Assembly: GCA_021845595.1 (NCBI GenBank)
Contig: JAJZVV010000004.1
Coordinates: forward strand, 145,418 to 209,417
Direction of reading: 5' to 3'
DNA from: Pseudomonadota bacterium
GTDB lineage: Bacteria > Pseudomonadota > Alphaproteobacteria > Acetobacterales > Acetobacteraceae
DNA length: 64,000 nt
The position numbers were made by a program, and so were the translations under genes. Positions 25,759 to 34,006 of the stretch are shown here, in pieces (positions within the stretch are counted from its first letter, which is position 1; every line of letters starts with the position of its first letter). The notes beneath the pieces were generated by a model that saw nothing but the letters and a program-made list of their open reading frames with translations, did no database searches and had not been told where the DNA came from.

Positions 25759-26545
25759 CACCTCGGGCATGGCCGCCGGCGGCGCGGGGGCGCCGGCCGC
25801 GACGCTGTTCGCGCGCGAGCAGCCGCCGGGGGCGGACGCCGAGGGCGTGCTCGTCAGCGTCGTCGTTACCCTGTTCAACTATGGCCACTATCTCGAGGAA
25901 TGCCTGCGCTCGGTGGTGGCGCAGACGCAGCGCCGCCTCGAATTGATCATCGTGGATGATTGCTCAACGGACGATTCCGCATCGGTTGCCAAGGCGTGGC
26001 TCGCCGCTCATCATGACCGGTTCGAGCGGGTCGCGCTGCTGCGCCACACCGTCAACCAGGGCCTGTCGATCGCGCGCAACACCGCCTTCGCCGCTGCACA
26101 GGCGGAACATGTCTTCGTCCTCGACGCCGACAACGCCATCTACCCGCGCGCCATCGCCCGTCTCCTCGAAGCGATTCGCAGCGGCGAGTATGGGGTCGCC
26201 TATTCCCAGCTCGAACTGTTCGAGGACGAACAGCGCCTCGGCGATGCCGATGTGTGGGACCCGGACCGGTTCCAGCGACACAACTACGTGGACGCGATGG
26301 CGCTGATCGCCAAGACGGCCTGGGCGCGGGTCGGCGGCTATACGATCATGAAATTCGGGTGGGAGGACTACGACCTCTGGTGCAAGTTCGTCGAACATGG
26401 CATCGCCGGCCTGTTCGTGCCGGAGATTCTGTGCCGTTACCGCGTCCACGGCAAGTCGATGCTGCGCGTGCAGACCAACCCGCGCGCCGGCACCGTCATC
26501 AAGGACATGATGACTCGACATCCGTGGTTGCGGCTGGGCGAGTAG
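25748..26545 (+). CDS. Family 2 glycosyltransferase (GT-A)
   Basis: A 265-residue GT-A enzyme. After a short Ala/Gly-rich leader it has VVVTLFNYGHYLEECLRSV, LIIVDDCSTDDS (nucleotide-sugar binding), a DADN metal site in FVLDADNAIYP in place of the usual DxD, and FGWEDYDLWCKFVEHG, which holds the catalytic-base ED motif. It is a clear paralogue of the last 230 residues of the large fusion protein at 60.3 kb (shared FGWEDYD and RYRVH / LYRVH blocks). ATG 25748 overlaps the end of the preceding glycosyltransferase, so the pair is probably translationally coupled and acts on one glycan. Confidence 0.85.
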   Translation: MTADTSGMAAGGAGAPAATLFAREQPPGADAEGVLVSVVVTLFNYGHYLEECLRSVVAQTQRRLELIIVDDCSTDDSASVAKAWLAAHHDRFERVALLRHTVNQGLSIARNTAFAAAQAEHVFVLDADNAIYPRAIARLLEAIRSGEYGVAYSQLELFEDEQRLGDADVWDPDRFQRHNYVDAMALIAKTAWARVGGYTIMKFGWEDYDLWCKFVEHGIAGLFVPEILCRYRVHGKSMLRVQTNPRAGTVIKDMMTRHPWLRLGE

Positions 26546-26587
26546 CGCCCCGGCATGGATGCCATTAGACGACAAGGGAGAACGACC

Positions 26588-27748
26588 ATGCTCACTGCGA
26601 CCGACCCCCACGAGGAACTCCGCGGCGCAGTCCGCGCCCTGTGCGCGACCTTTCCTCCGGAATACCATCGCCGCATCGACCGCGAGCACGCCTATCCCGA
26701 AGCCTTCGTCGATGCGCTGACCAAGGCCGGCTGGCTCGCAGCGCTGATCCCGGAAACCTACGGCGGATCGGGTCTGGGCCTGGCCGAGGCATCGGTGATC
26801 ATGGAGGAGATCAACCGCTCCGGCGGCAACTCCGGCGCCTGCCACGGCCAGATGTACAATATGGGCACGCTGCTGCGCCACGGCTCGGAAGCGCAGAAGC
26901 GCCGCTACCTGCCGCCCATCGCCGCCGGGGAACTCCGCCTCCAATCCATGGGCGTCACCGAGCCCAGCACGGGCACCGACACGACCCGCATCAAGACCGT
27001 CGCCGTCCGAAAAGGTGACCGCTACATCGTCAACGGCCAGAAAGTGTGGATCTCGCGCGTCCAGCATTCGGACCTGATGATCCTGCTGGCCCGCACCACC
27101 CCGCTTTCGGAAGTCCGGCGGAAGTCCGAGGGCCTATCGATCTTCATCGTCGATCTGCGTGAGGCGGTCGGCAACGGGCTGACGGTGCGGCCGATCCCGA
27201 ACATGGTGAACCACGAGACCAACGAGCTGTTCTTCGACAACCTGGAAATCCCCGCCGAGAACCTGATCGGCGAGGAAGGTCTCGGTTTCCGCTACATTCT
27301 CGACGGCCTCAACGCCGAACGCGTGCTGATCGCCGCCGAATGCATCGGCGACGGCTACTGGTTCATCGACAAGGTCGTGCCCTATGTGAAGGAGCGCGTC
27401 GTGTTCGATCGCCCGATCGGGCAGAACCAGGGCGTGCAGTTTCCCATCGCGGAGGCCTATATCGAGCTCGAAGCGGCCAATCTGATGCGCTTCGAGGCGT
27501 GCCGCCGCTTCGACGCGCACGAGCCGGCGGGGGCGCAGGCGAACATGGCGAAATACCTCGCCGCCAAGGCGGCCTGGGAAGCGGCCAATGCCTGCCTGCA
27601 GTTCCATGGCGGCTTCGGCTTTGCCCACGAATACGACGTGGAACGCAAGTTCCGCGAGACCCGGCTCTACCAGGTCGCGCCGATCTCGACGAACCTGATC
27701 CTCTCCTACGTTGCCGAGCACGTGCTCGGTCTGCCGCGCTCGTTCTGA
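26588..27748 (+). CDS. Acyl-CoA dehydrogenase family protein
   Basis: A 386-residue FAD-dependent enzyme. Domains: helical N-terminus (KAGWLAALIPETYGGSGLGLAEASVI), middle beta domain (LQSMGVTEPSTGTDTTRIKT, NGQKVWISRVQHSDL, the FAD and substrate contacts) and C-terminal helices (GFRYILDGLNAERVLIAAECIG; QFHGGFGFAHEYDVER with the expected catalytic-base region, RLYQVAPISTNLI). It oxidises an acyl-CoA to the enoyl form; the chain is not determined. GGGAGAACGACC precedes ATG 26588. It is 42 bp after the glycosyltransferase and is followed by an enolase-superfamily gene 85 bp on; the two may form a small catabolic unit. Confidence 0.88.
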   Translation: MLTATDPHEELRGAVRALCATFPPEYHRRIDREHAYPEAFVDALTKAGWLAALIPETYGGSGLGLAEASVIMEEINRSGGNSGACHGQMYNMGTLLRHGSEAQKRRYLPPIAAGELRLQSMGVTEPSTGTDTTRIKTVAVRKGDRYIVNGQKVWISRVQHSDLMILLARTTPLSEVRRKSEGLSIFIVDLREAVGNGLTVRPIPNMVNHETNELFFDNLEIPAENLIGEEGLGFRYILDGLNAERVLIAAECIGDGYWFIDKVVPYVKERVVFDRPIGQNQGVQFPIAEAYIELEAANLMRFEACRRFDAHEPAGAQANMAKYLAAKAAWEAANACLQFHGGFGFAHEYDVERKFRETRLYQVAPISTNLILSYVAEHVLGLPRSF

Positions 27749-27833
27749 CCGCCATCGGCGGGGCCAGCTGCACGCTGGCCCTTCCGTGGCGCACCGGACG
27801 GCGTAGACTGGCGGAAAATCGGAGGGAACCGCC

Positions 27834-29039
27834 GTGCGCATCGCCCGCATCGAGGATCTGCATTGTGACGCCGGCTGGCGGCACTTCTCCTTTCTCAAGA
27901 TCACCACCGATTCCGGCCTCGTCGGCTGGTCCGAATACCAGGAACGTTTTGGCACCGCCGGCCTGACCGGGACGATCCATGGCCTTGGCAATCTGCTCAT
28001 CGGGCGGGATCCGCGCCCGGTGGAGGCGATCACCGCCTGGCTCCATGGCGTCATCCGGCAGGTTCCCGGCGGCATCGCGCAGCAGGCGATCGCGGCGATC
28101 GAGAACGCGCTGGTCGACATCAAGGCGAAGTCGCTCGGCATCGCCGTCCACGACCTGCTCGGCGGGCCGGTCCGCAACCGCATTCCGCTCTATTGGTCCC
28201 ATTGCGGCTATGCCCGCGTCCGCTGGCCGGACCGGGTCCAGGAATGGACCGGCGGAACGCCGATCCGTACCCGCGGCGATATCGTCCGCCACGCCAGGGA
28301 GATCGCCGCAGCCGGGTTCAAGGGGTTGAAAACCAATCCGTTCCGTCTCGATGCCGAGCCGCAGGCCGTGCACATGCCGGGCTTCAACTCCTCGCCCGGC
28401 CATCCCGAACTGAACGCGGATCCAGACCTCATCGCCGCCGTGGTCGATCAGATGCAGGCCTTCCGCGAAGGCGGCGGGCCGCGGATGAACCTGCATCTGG
28501 ACCTCAACTTCAACTACAAGACCGAGGGCTATATCCGCCTCGCCCGCGCCCTGGCCGACGTGGACCTTGCCTGGCTGGAAATCGACAGCCTCGACCCCGC
28601 CGCGCTCGCCACCATCCGCCGCGCCGCGCCGATGCCCATCGCCTCGTGCGAATCCCTCTTCCACCGCCGCCAGTTCCGCCCCTTCCTCGAACAGCAGTCG
28701 GTCGATGTCGCGATCATCGACGTGACCTGGAACGGCATCCTCGAATCGATGAAAATCGCCGCCCTCGCGGACACGTACGAGGTCAACGTCGCGCCGCATA
28801 ACTTCAACGGCGACCTCGGCACGCTGATGAGCGCGGCGTTCTGCGCCGCGGTGCCCAATCTGCGGGTGATGGAAATCGACATCGAGGACGTGCCGTGGAA
28901 ATCGGCGCTGCTCACCCACCCGCTTCGCGTCGACGCCGGCGCCCTGCTGGTGCCGACCGGGATCGGCTGGGGCGCGGACATCAACGAGGACGTGCTGCGG
29001 GCACATCCGCCCAAGGGGCGCGACCCGGGAGCGCGGTAG
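27834..29039 (+). CDS. Mandelate racemase/muconate lactonizing enzyme family protein
   Basis: A 401-residue enolase-superfamily enzyme, probably a sugar-acid dehydratase. Candidate active-site residues: Lys166 in FKGLKTN, metal ligands Asp223 (LHLDLNFN), Glu249 (AWLEID) and Glu273 (ASCESLF), and the Asp296/His322 dyad (DVTWNG; APHNFNG) typical of the mandelate racemase subgroup. Start GTG 27834 follows GGAGGGAACC. The substrate cannot be told from sequence. It is convergent with glmS, only 21 bp away. Confidence 0.85.
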   Translation: MRIARIEDLHCDAGWRHFSFLKITTDSGLVGWSEYQERFGTAGLTGTIHGLGNLLIGRDPRPVEAITAWLHGVIRQVPGGIAQQAIAAIENALVDIKAKSLGIAVHDLLGGPVRNRIPLYWSHCGYARVRWPDRVQEWTGGTPIRTRGDIVRHAREIAAAGFKGLKTNPFRLDAEPQAVHMPGFNSSPGHPELNADPDLIAAVVDQMQAFREGGGPRMNLHLDLNFNYKTEGYIRLARALADVDLAWLEIDSLDPAALATIRRAAPMPIASCESLFHRRQFRPFLEQQSVDVAIIDVTWNGILESMKIAALADTYEVNVAPHNFNGDLGTLMSAAFCAAVPNLRVMEIDIEDVPWKSALLTHPLRVDAGALLVPTGIGWGADINEDVLRAHPPKGRDPGAR

Positions 29040-29060
29040 CCGACCGCCCCGCCTCGCCGT

Positions 29061-30884
29061 CTATTCCACCGTCACCGACTTCGCCAGGTTGCGCGGCTGA
29101 TCGACATCCGTGCCCTTGAGCACGGCGACGTGATAGGCCAGCAGCTGGACCGGAATGGCGTAGAGCATCGGGGCGACGAACGGATCGACGCGGGGCAGCA
29201 CCACCGTTTCGCTGGCGATGCCCTTCAGCTTGGCGGCGCCCTCGGCGTCGCTGAAAGCGATCACCTGCCCGCCGCGCGCCGCCGCCTCCTGGAGGTTGGA
29301 GACGGTCTTCTCGAACAGCGGGCCGGAGGGCGCGATGGCGATCACCGGCACGGCGCGGTCGATGAGCGCGATCGGCCCGTGCTTCATCTCGCCGGCGGCA
29401 TAGCCCTCGGCATGGATGTAGCTGATTTCCTTGAGCTTCAGCGCGCCTTCGAGGGCGATCGGAAAACAGGCGCCGCGGCCGAGATAGAGCACGTCGCGCG
29501 CCTCTGCGATCCGCTCGGCGAGATGGACGATCGCGCCCTGCCCGTCCAGCACCTCCGCCGCGCGGCCGGGAACCTCGAGCAGCGCGCCGGTCAGCGCCGC
29601 CTCCTGCGCGGCCGAGAGCGCGCCACGCGCCCGGCCGGCGGCGAGCGCGAGACAGGCGAGCACGGCGAGCTGGGCGGTGAAGGCCTTGGTGCTGGCCACG
29701 CCAATCTCCGGCCCCGCCACCGTCTGCAGAATCGCATCGGATTCCCGCGCCATGCTGCTTTCGGCGACATTGACGATCGAGAGCACCTTCTGGTCGGCCT
29801 CGCGCATGAAGCGCAGCGCCGCGAGCGTGTCGGCGGTCTCGCCGGACTGGCTGACGAGCAGGCCGAGCCCGCCGGGCGGCAGCGGCGGCGCGCGATAGCG
29901 GAACTCGCTCGCGACGTCGGCATCGACCGGAAGGCGGGCGAGGCTCTCGAACCAGTAGCGCCCGACGAGCCCGGCATAGAAGGCCGACCCGCACGCGCTC
30001 ATCGCCACCCGCGGCACGGCGGCGAAGTCGAACGGCAGCTCCGGCAGCGCCACCGCCCGGGTGGCCGGGCTCACCATCCGGTGAAGCGAGTCGCCGATCA
30101 CCGCAGGGTGCTCGTGCAGCTCCTTCTCCATGAAATGGCGGTAGTTGCCCTTGCCGATCGCCGCGCCGGAATAGGCGGTGAGCTTGATCGCACGCTGCAC
30201 CTCGGCACCGCCGGCATCGAAGAACCGCGCGCCGGTGCGGCTGAGCACCGCCCAGTCGCCATCCTCGAGATAGGCGATGCGCTGGGTCAGCGGCGCCAGC
30301 GCCAGCGCGTCCGAGCCGAGATACATCTCCTCGGCGCCGAACCCCACGGCCAGCGGCGCGCCATGGCGGGCGCCGATGATCAGTTCGGGATGGCCGGCGA
30401 ACACCAGCGCCAGCGCATATGCGCCCTCCAGCCGTCCGAACGCCGCGGCGGCGGCCTCTTCCGGCGCCATGCCCTGCTTGAGATAGAGATCGAGAAGCTG
30501 GGCGACGGCCTCGGTATCCGTCTCGGTCTCGAACCTCTGGCCCGCCGCCTCGAGTTCGGCGCGCAGGTCGGCGTGATTTTCGATGATGCCGTTGTGCACA
30601 ACGGCGACGCGGGCGGTGCCATGCGGATGGGCATTGGTCTCGGTCGGCGCACCATGCGTCGCCCAGCGCGTGTGGCCGATGCCGGTGGTGCCATCGACCG
30701 GCGCGCGGTCCAGCGCCGCGGCGAGATTGACCAGCTTGCCCTCGGCCCGGCGCCGCTCGATATGGCCGTTCACCAAGGTCGCCACCCCGGCGCTGTCGTA
30801 GCCGCGGTATTCCAGCCGCCGCAGCCCCTCCAGCAGAAGCGGAACCGCCGCACGCGCGCCGATGACGCCGACAATGCCGCACAT
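29061..30884 (-). CDS. glmS: Glucosamine-6-phosphate synthase (isomerising, glutamine-hydrolysing)
   Basis: Makes glucosamine-6-phosphate from fructose-6-phosphate and glutamine, feeding UDP-GlcNAc for peptidoglycan and lipid A. The 607-residue protein begins MCGIVGVIG with the catalytic Cys2 (glutaminase domain, with GHTRWATHG and NGIIENH), then two SIS domains (ACGSAFYAG, VSQSGETADTLAALR; LGRGACFPIALEGALKLKEIS, HAEGYAAGEMKHGPIALID) and ends in KSVTVE. AAGGAG lies before ATG 30884; the longer in-frame start is rejected because the Cys must be next to the initiator Met. It starts 1 bp after the glmU stop. Confidence 0.97.
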   Translation of the reverse strand: MCGIVGVIGARAAVPLLLEGLRRLEYRGYDSAGVATLVNGHIERRRAEGKLVNLAAALDRAPVDGTTGIGHTRWATHGAPTETNAHPHGTARVAVVHNGIIENHADLRAELEAAGQRFETETDTEAVAQLLDLYLKQGMAPEEAAAAAFGRLEGAYALALVFAGHPELIIGARHGAPLAVGFGAEEMYLGSDALALAPLTQRIAYLEDGDWAVLSRTGARFFDAGGAEVQRAIKLTAYSGAAIGKGNYRHFMEKELHEHPAVIGDSLHRMVSPATRAVALPELPFDFAAVPRVAMSACGSAFYAGLVGRYWFESLARLPVDADVASEFRYRAPPLPPGGLGLLVSQSGETADTLAALRFMREADQKVLSIVNVAESSMARESDAILQTVAGPEIGVASTKAFTAQLAVLACLALAAGRARGALSAAQEAALTGALLEVPGRAAEVLDGQGAIVHLAERIAEARDVLYLGRGACFPIALEGALKLKEISYIHAEGYAAGEMKHGPIALIDRAVPVIAIAPSGPLFEKTVSNLQEAAARGGQVIAFSDAEGAAKLKGIASETVVLPRVDPFVAPMLYAIPVQLLAYHVAVLKGTDVDQPRNLAKSVTVE

Positions 30885-30885
30885 G

Positions 30886-32250
30886 CTAGACGCTCTCCTT
30901 CTTCCGCACCGCGCGCAGCAGCGCCGCACGCTGCGGCTTGTTCACCTGCCGCCCGCGCGCGATCGCCAGGGCATCGTCCGGCACGTCGGCGACGATGACG
31001 CTGCCCGCCGCGGTCACCGCCCGCGCGCCGACCACCACCGGGGCGACGAGGGCGGTGTCCGAGCCAATGAAACTGCCCGCCCCGATCACCGTGCGGTGCT
31101 TGGCCTGGCCGTCGTAATTGCAGGTGATGGTACCAGCACCGATATTCGCCCCGGCGCCGATCTCGGCGTCACCCAGATAGGTGAGATGGTTGGCCTTGGC
31201 CCCGGCGCCCAGACGCGTTGCCTTCAGCTCGACGAAATTCCCGACATGCGCGCCGTCCTCCAGTACGCTGCCGGGGCGGATGCGGGCGTACGGACCGACG
31301 ATGGCACGCTTTCCGACATGGCAGGATTCGAGGTGCGAGAAGGCACGGATCTCCGCCCCCGCCTCCACCGTCACCCCGGGGCCGAAGACGACATAGGGTC
31401 CGATCTGCACATCCGCGGCGAGGCGCGTGTCGGCGGCGAGAAACACCGTTTCCGGCGCGGTCATGCCGACCCCTGCCTCCAGCGCCGCCTCGCGCAGCCA
31501 GGATTGCAACACCGCCTCGGCCTGCGCCAGTTCGGCGCGCGAATTCACCCCCCGCAGCTCGGCGAAATCCGCCTCGACCGCGGCCACCCGCGCACCCTCG
31601 GCGACCGCCAGCCCGACGATGTCGGTGAGATAGAACTCACCCTTGGCATTCTCCGCGCGCACCTGCCCGAGCCAGCGCCGCATCGCCGCCGCGTCGGCGC
31701 AGAGCACGCCGGCGTTGCACAGCCCGACCGCGCGCTCCGCCTCCGTCGCATCATCGAACTCGACGATGCGTTCGACGAACCCGCCCCGCTCCAGGACCCG
31801 ACCATAGCGGCCCGCCTCGGGCGGGCGCATGGCCAGCAGGGCCAGGCCGACATCGCCGGCGCGGCGGCGATCGAGCAGCCGCTGCAGGGTCGCGGTGCGG
31901 ATCAGCGGGTTATCGGCGTAGAGCACGGCGACCTCGCCCTCGCCGAAGAGGGACTCCGCCATGCGCGCGGCGTGCGCGGTACCAAGCCGCTCCGCCTGCA
32001 CCACCACGGGCCAGGGCGCGGCGGCGGCGGCGAGGCCGGGCATGTCCGGCCCCGCGACCACCACGATGCGCTCGAACACCGCGGCGCAACTGGCGATCAG
32101 ATGCGCCAGCATCGGCCGCCCGCCGATCCGGTGCAACGCCTTGGGCAGGGTGGATTTCATGCGCGTCCCGAGCCCGGCGGCGAGGATCACGGCGGTGGCG
32201 GGGTGGCGCTGGGGCACGGCGGACTCTCGCGTCGGTGAGCGCATATGCAT
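30886..32250 (-). CDS. glmU: Bifunctional GlmU: GlcN-1-P acetyltransferase / GlcNAc-1-P uridylyltransferase
   Basis: Makes UDP-GlcNAc in two steps. The 454-residue protein has the uridylyltransferase motif AVILAAGLGTRMKSTLPKALH (about 20-40), VLYADNPLIR (Asp of the metal site; most homologues have GDxPL here), GEFYLTDIVGLAV, and a C-terminal left-handed beta helix (DVQIGPYVVFGPGV, NFVELKATRLGAGAKANHLTYLGDAEIGAGANIGAGTITCNYDG) ending in the Lys/Arg-rich tail. ATG 32250 and ATG 32244 are both possible; GAGGG sits just before. With glmS it forms a leftward operon that supplies the lipid A cluster and peptidoglycan. Confidence 0.95.
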   Translation of the reverse strand: MHMRSPTRESAVPQRHPATAVILAAGLGTRMKSTLPKALHRIGGRPMLAHLIASCAAVFERIVVVAGPDMPGLAAAAAPWPVVVQAERLGTAHAARMAESLFGEGEVAVLYADNPLIRTATLQRLLDRRRAGDVGLALLAMRPPEAGRYGRVLERGGFVERIVEFDDATEAERAVGLCNAGVLCADAAAMRRWLGQVRAENAKGEFYLTDIVGLAVAEGARVAAVEADFAELRGVNSRAELAQAEAVLQSWLREAALEAGVGMTAPETVFLAADTRLAADVQIGPYVVFGPGVTVEAGAEIRAFSHLESCHVGKRAIVGPYARIRPGSVLEDGAHVGNFVELKATRLGAGAKANHLTYLGDAEIGAGANIGAGTITCNYDGQAKHRTVIGAGSFIGSDTALVAPVVVGARAVTAAGSVIVADVPDDALAIARGRQVNKPQRAALLRAVRKKESV

Positions 32251-32385
32251 ACCCTCATATACCCGTCTTCCTCCGGAAGCCGGATATCTCGTTGGTTTGC
32301 GCGTGGCCGCCCCGCCAACCCCACGCGCGGTCTACCCGGAATCCTGCGGATTCCAGGTATACTATGGGCCAGATCGGAAGAGAAA
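32251..32385. promoter_or_regulatory. glmU-gph divergent control region with three inverted repeats
   Basis: The 135-bp spacer holds CTTCC-TCC-GGAAG (32267-32279), GCGCGTGG / CCACGCGC (32299-32306 / 32321-32328, 14-bp loop), and a near-perfect palindrome TACCCGGAATCC-TGC-GGATTCCAGGTA with 11 of 12 pairs (32333-32359). The last ends 27 bp before the gph start. No U-tract follows it, so operator function is more likely than termination; that is inference. Confidence 0.5.
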
Positions 32386-33039
32386 ATGAACCCCACGCTG
32401 CTGCTCGACCTCGACGGAACCCTGGTGGATTCCGTCCCCGACCTCGCCGCCGCGGTGAACCGCATGCTGACCACGCGCGCCCTCGCCCCGCTCACGCTCG
32501 GCGCGGTGACGTCGATGGTGGGTGACGGGCTGCCAGCGCTGGTCGAGCGCGCCCTGGCCGCGCGCGGACAGCGTTTCGATCCGGGCGCGCTCGAGGCCGT
32601 CGGCGCCGACTACGCGGCGAACCTCGCCGTCGCCACGCGGCTGTTCCCCGATGTCGTGCCGAGCCTCGCGGCGCTGGCGCAGGCCGGCTGGCGATTGGCG
32701 GTCTGCACCAACAAGCCGCAGGCGGCGGCCCGCTCCCTGCTCGCCGCGCTCGGGCTCGGCGAACGCTTCGCGGCGATCGGCGGCGGCGACAGCTTCCCCG
32801 TCCGCAAGCCGGACCCCGCCCATCTCCTCGCCACGCTCGCCGCAGCCGGCGGCGAACCCGATTGTGCCGTGATGGTCGGCGACCACGCCAACGACATCGA
32901 AGCCGCGCGACGCGCCGGGATCAAGGTGGTCTTCGCCGCCTGGGGCTATGGACCTGCATCGCTCGGCACCAGCGCCGACGCAGTGGCGGAGCGGTTCAGC
33001 GCGCTACCGGCAATCGTGCGGAGACTGGTGGCGGCGTAG
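32386..33039 (+). CDS. gph: Phosphoglycolate phosphatase (HAD family)
   Basis: Dephosphorylates 2-phosphoglycolate, produced by DNA repair and by photorespiration-type reactions. The 217-residue protein has HAD motif I with nucleophile Asp8 and general acid Asp10 (LLLDLDGTLVDS), a helical cap, motif II (AVCTNKP), motif III Lys in VRKPDPAHLL, and motif IV MVGDHANDIEAARRAG. ATG 32386 follows CGGAAGAG; an in-frame ATG far upstream (32245) lies in the spacer and is rejected. The 3' end overlaps the convergent DUF3108 gene by 44 bp. The exact HAD substrate is an inference from the typical motif set. Confidence 0.88.
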   Translation: MNPTLLLDLDGTLVDSVPDLAAAVNRMLTTRALAPLTLGAVTSMVGDGLPALVERALAARGQRFDPGALEAVGADYAANLAVATRLFPDVVPSLAALAQAGWRLAVCTNKPQAAARSLLAALGLGERFAAIGGGDSFPVRKPDPAHLLATLAAAGGEPDCAVMVGDHANDIEAARRAGIKVVFAAWGYGPASLGTSADAVAERFSALPAIVRRLVAA

Positions 33040-33934
33040 GCGCCCGCGCCTCGCCCCCGGATAGCGCCCGCGCCTCGCGGGTCGCCTCGTCCGCGGGCGG
33101 CGGTCGGTCCGCGCCAAGCGGCGTGACCGTGGTCAGATACATCGACGCGCTGCCGATCCAGGCGGTCTCGAAGCTGAGCCGGATCGGCAGGATCGGCGCG
33201 CCGGGGAACGGGACCGCGAGCCAAGCGGTGCCGTGGCGATGCCGGTTCGCCTCCTCGGCATCGTCGGCGCGCAGGAACCCGCCCACTGCGTGGCCCTCGA
33301 AATCGCAGCGCTGCGCGGTGCCGGCGTAGGGCGAGCGGCCGGAAACCGGCACCACATCCTTGCCGGCGTCGCGGGCGCTGATCACGGCGGATATGTGGCC
33401 GTCGAAGGTGCCGATATCGCCGGCGCAGCCCTCGCCCTCGTTGACGCGATGCAGCAGAAGAAGGATGGCGCTGACCGAGTCCACCCGATCGACCCGCAGG
33501 GATTCCGGCACCGGCAGGCGCAGATCGGTCTCGGGCGGGGCGAGCACGCGCACGTGTGGATGCAGATGCGCCGCGCCCTCCGTGTAGTCGAGCACGGTTT
33601 CGCGCAGCATGCTGCTCCAGTGCCCGACGCTCTCGAAGCGCAGCGGCTGCACCTGGCCCTTGGCGAAACGCCCCTCGACTTCGGTATCGGTATGGCCGCC
33701 CGCGAAAATCGCGTAGAGCCCGGTGGTCGCGAAATGCATTCGCACGCGGTACTGGTCCGGTGCGAGGGTGAGGCGCGCGGTGAGATCGGCCGTGTGCAGG
33801 CCGGCGGCATAGATCGCGTAGGTCAGGTCCAGCTGCGGCGCCATCCCGGCAGCCGCCTCCGCGCCTAGCCCGGGACCGGGCAGGCAGAGCGGGACCAGAA
33901 ACGCACCTAGGCCGAGCAGGCAGAGTCTGCGCAT
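32996..33934 (-). CDS. DUF3108 domain-containing exported protein
   Basis: A 312-residue protein with a signal peptide (about 1-24; LGLGAFLVPLCLPGPGLGA) and a beta-rich body: LDLTYAIYAAGLHTADLTARL, GLYAIFAGGHTDTEVEGRF, QPLRFES, then RVDSVSAILLLL, which resembles DUF3108, a periplasmic family of unknown role. The tail after about residue 275 is Pro/Arg/Ala-rich. It is convergent with gph and shares 44 bp with its 3' end. No function can be given; the Cys168/Cys210 pair might form a disulfide. Confidence 0.72.
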   Translation of the reverse strand: MRRLCLLGLGAFLVPLCLPGPGLGAEAAAGMAPQLDLTYAIYAAGLHTADLTARLTLAPDQYRVRMHFATTGLYAIFAGGHTDTEVEGRFAKGQVQPLRFESVGHWSSMLRETVLDYTEGAAHLHPHVRVLAPPETDLRLPVPESLRVDRVDSVSAILLLLHRVNEGEGCAGDIGTFDGHISAVISARDAGKDVVPVSGRSPYAGTAQRCDFEGHAVGGFLRADDAEEANRHRHGTAWLAVPFPGAPILPIRLSFETAWIGSASMYLTTVTPLGADRPPPADEATREARALSGGEARAPTPPPVSARLPVAR

Positions 33935-34006
33935 GGCCCATTACTGCCGCAGCCGCGCCCGCTTGCAAACCCGGATCGGGTCCAAGGACCCCACGCGGCG
34001 TCCGGC

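Noticed and set aside
32333..32359. Reading the glmU-gph palindrome as a terminator
   Set aside because: It lies upstream of both divergent genes and has no U-tract on either side.
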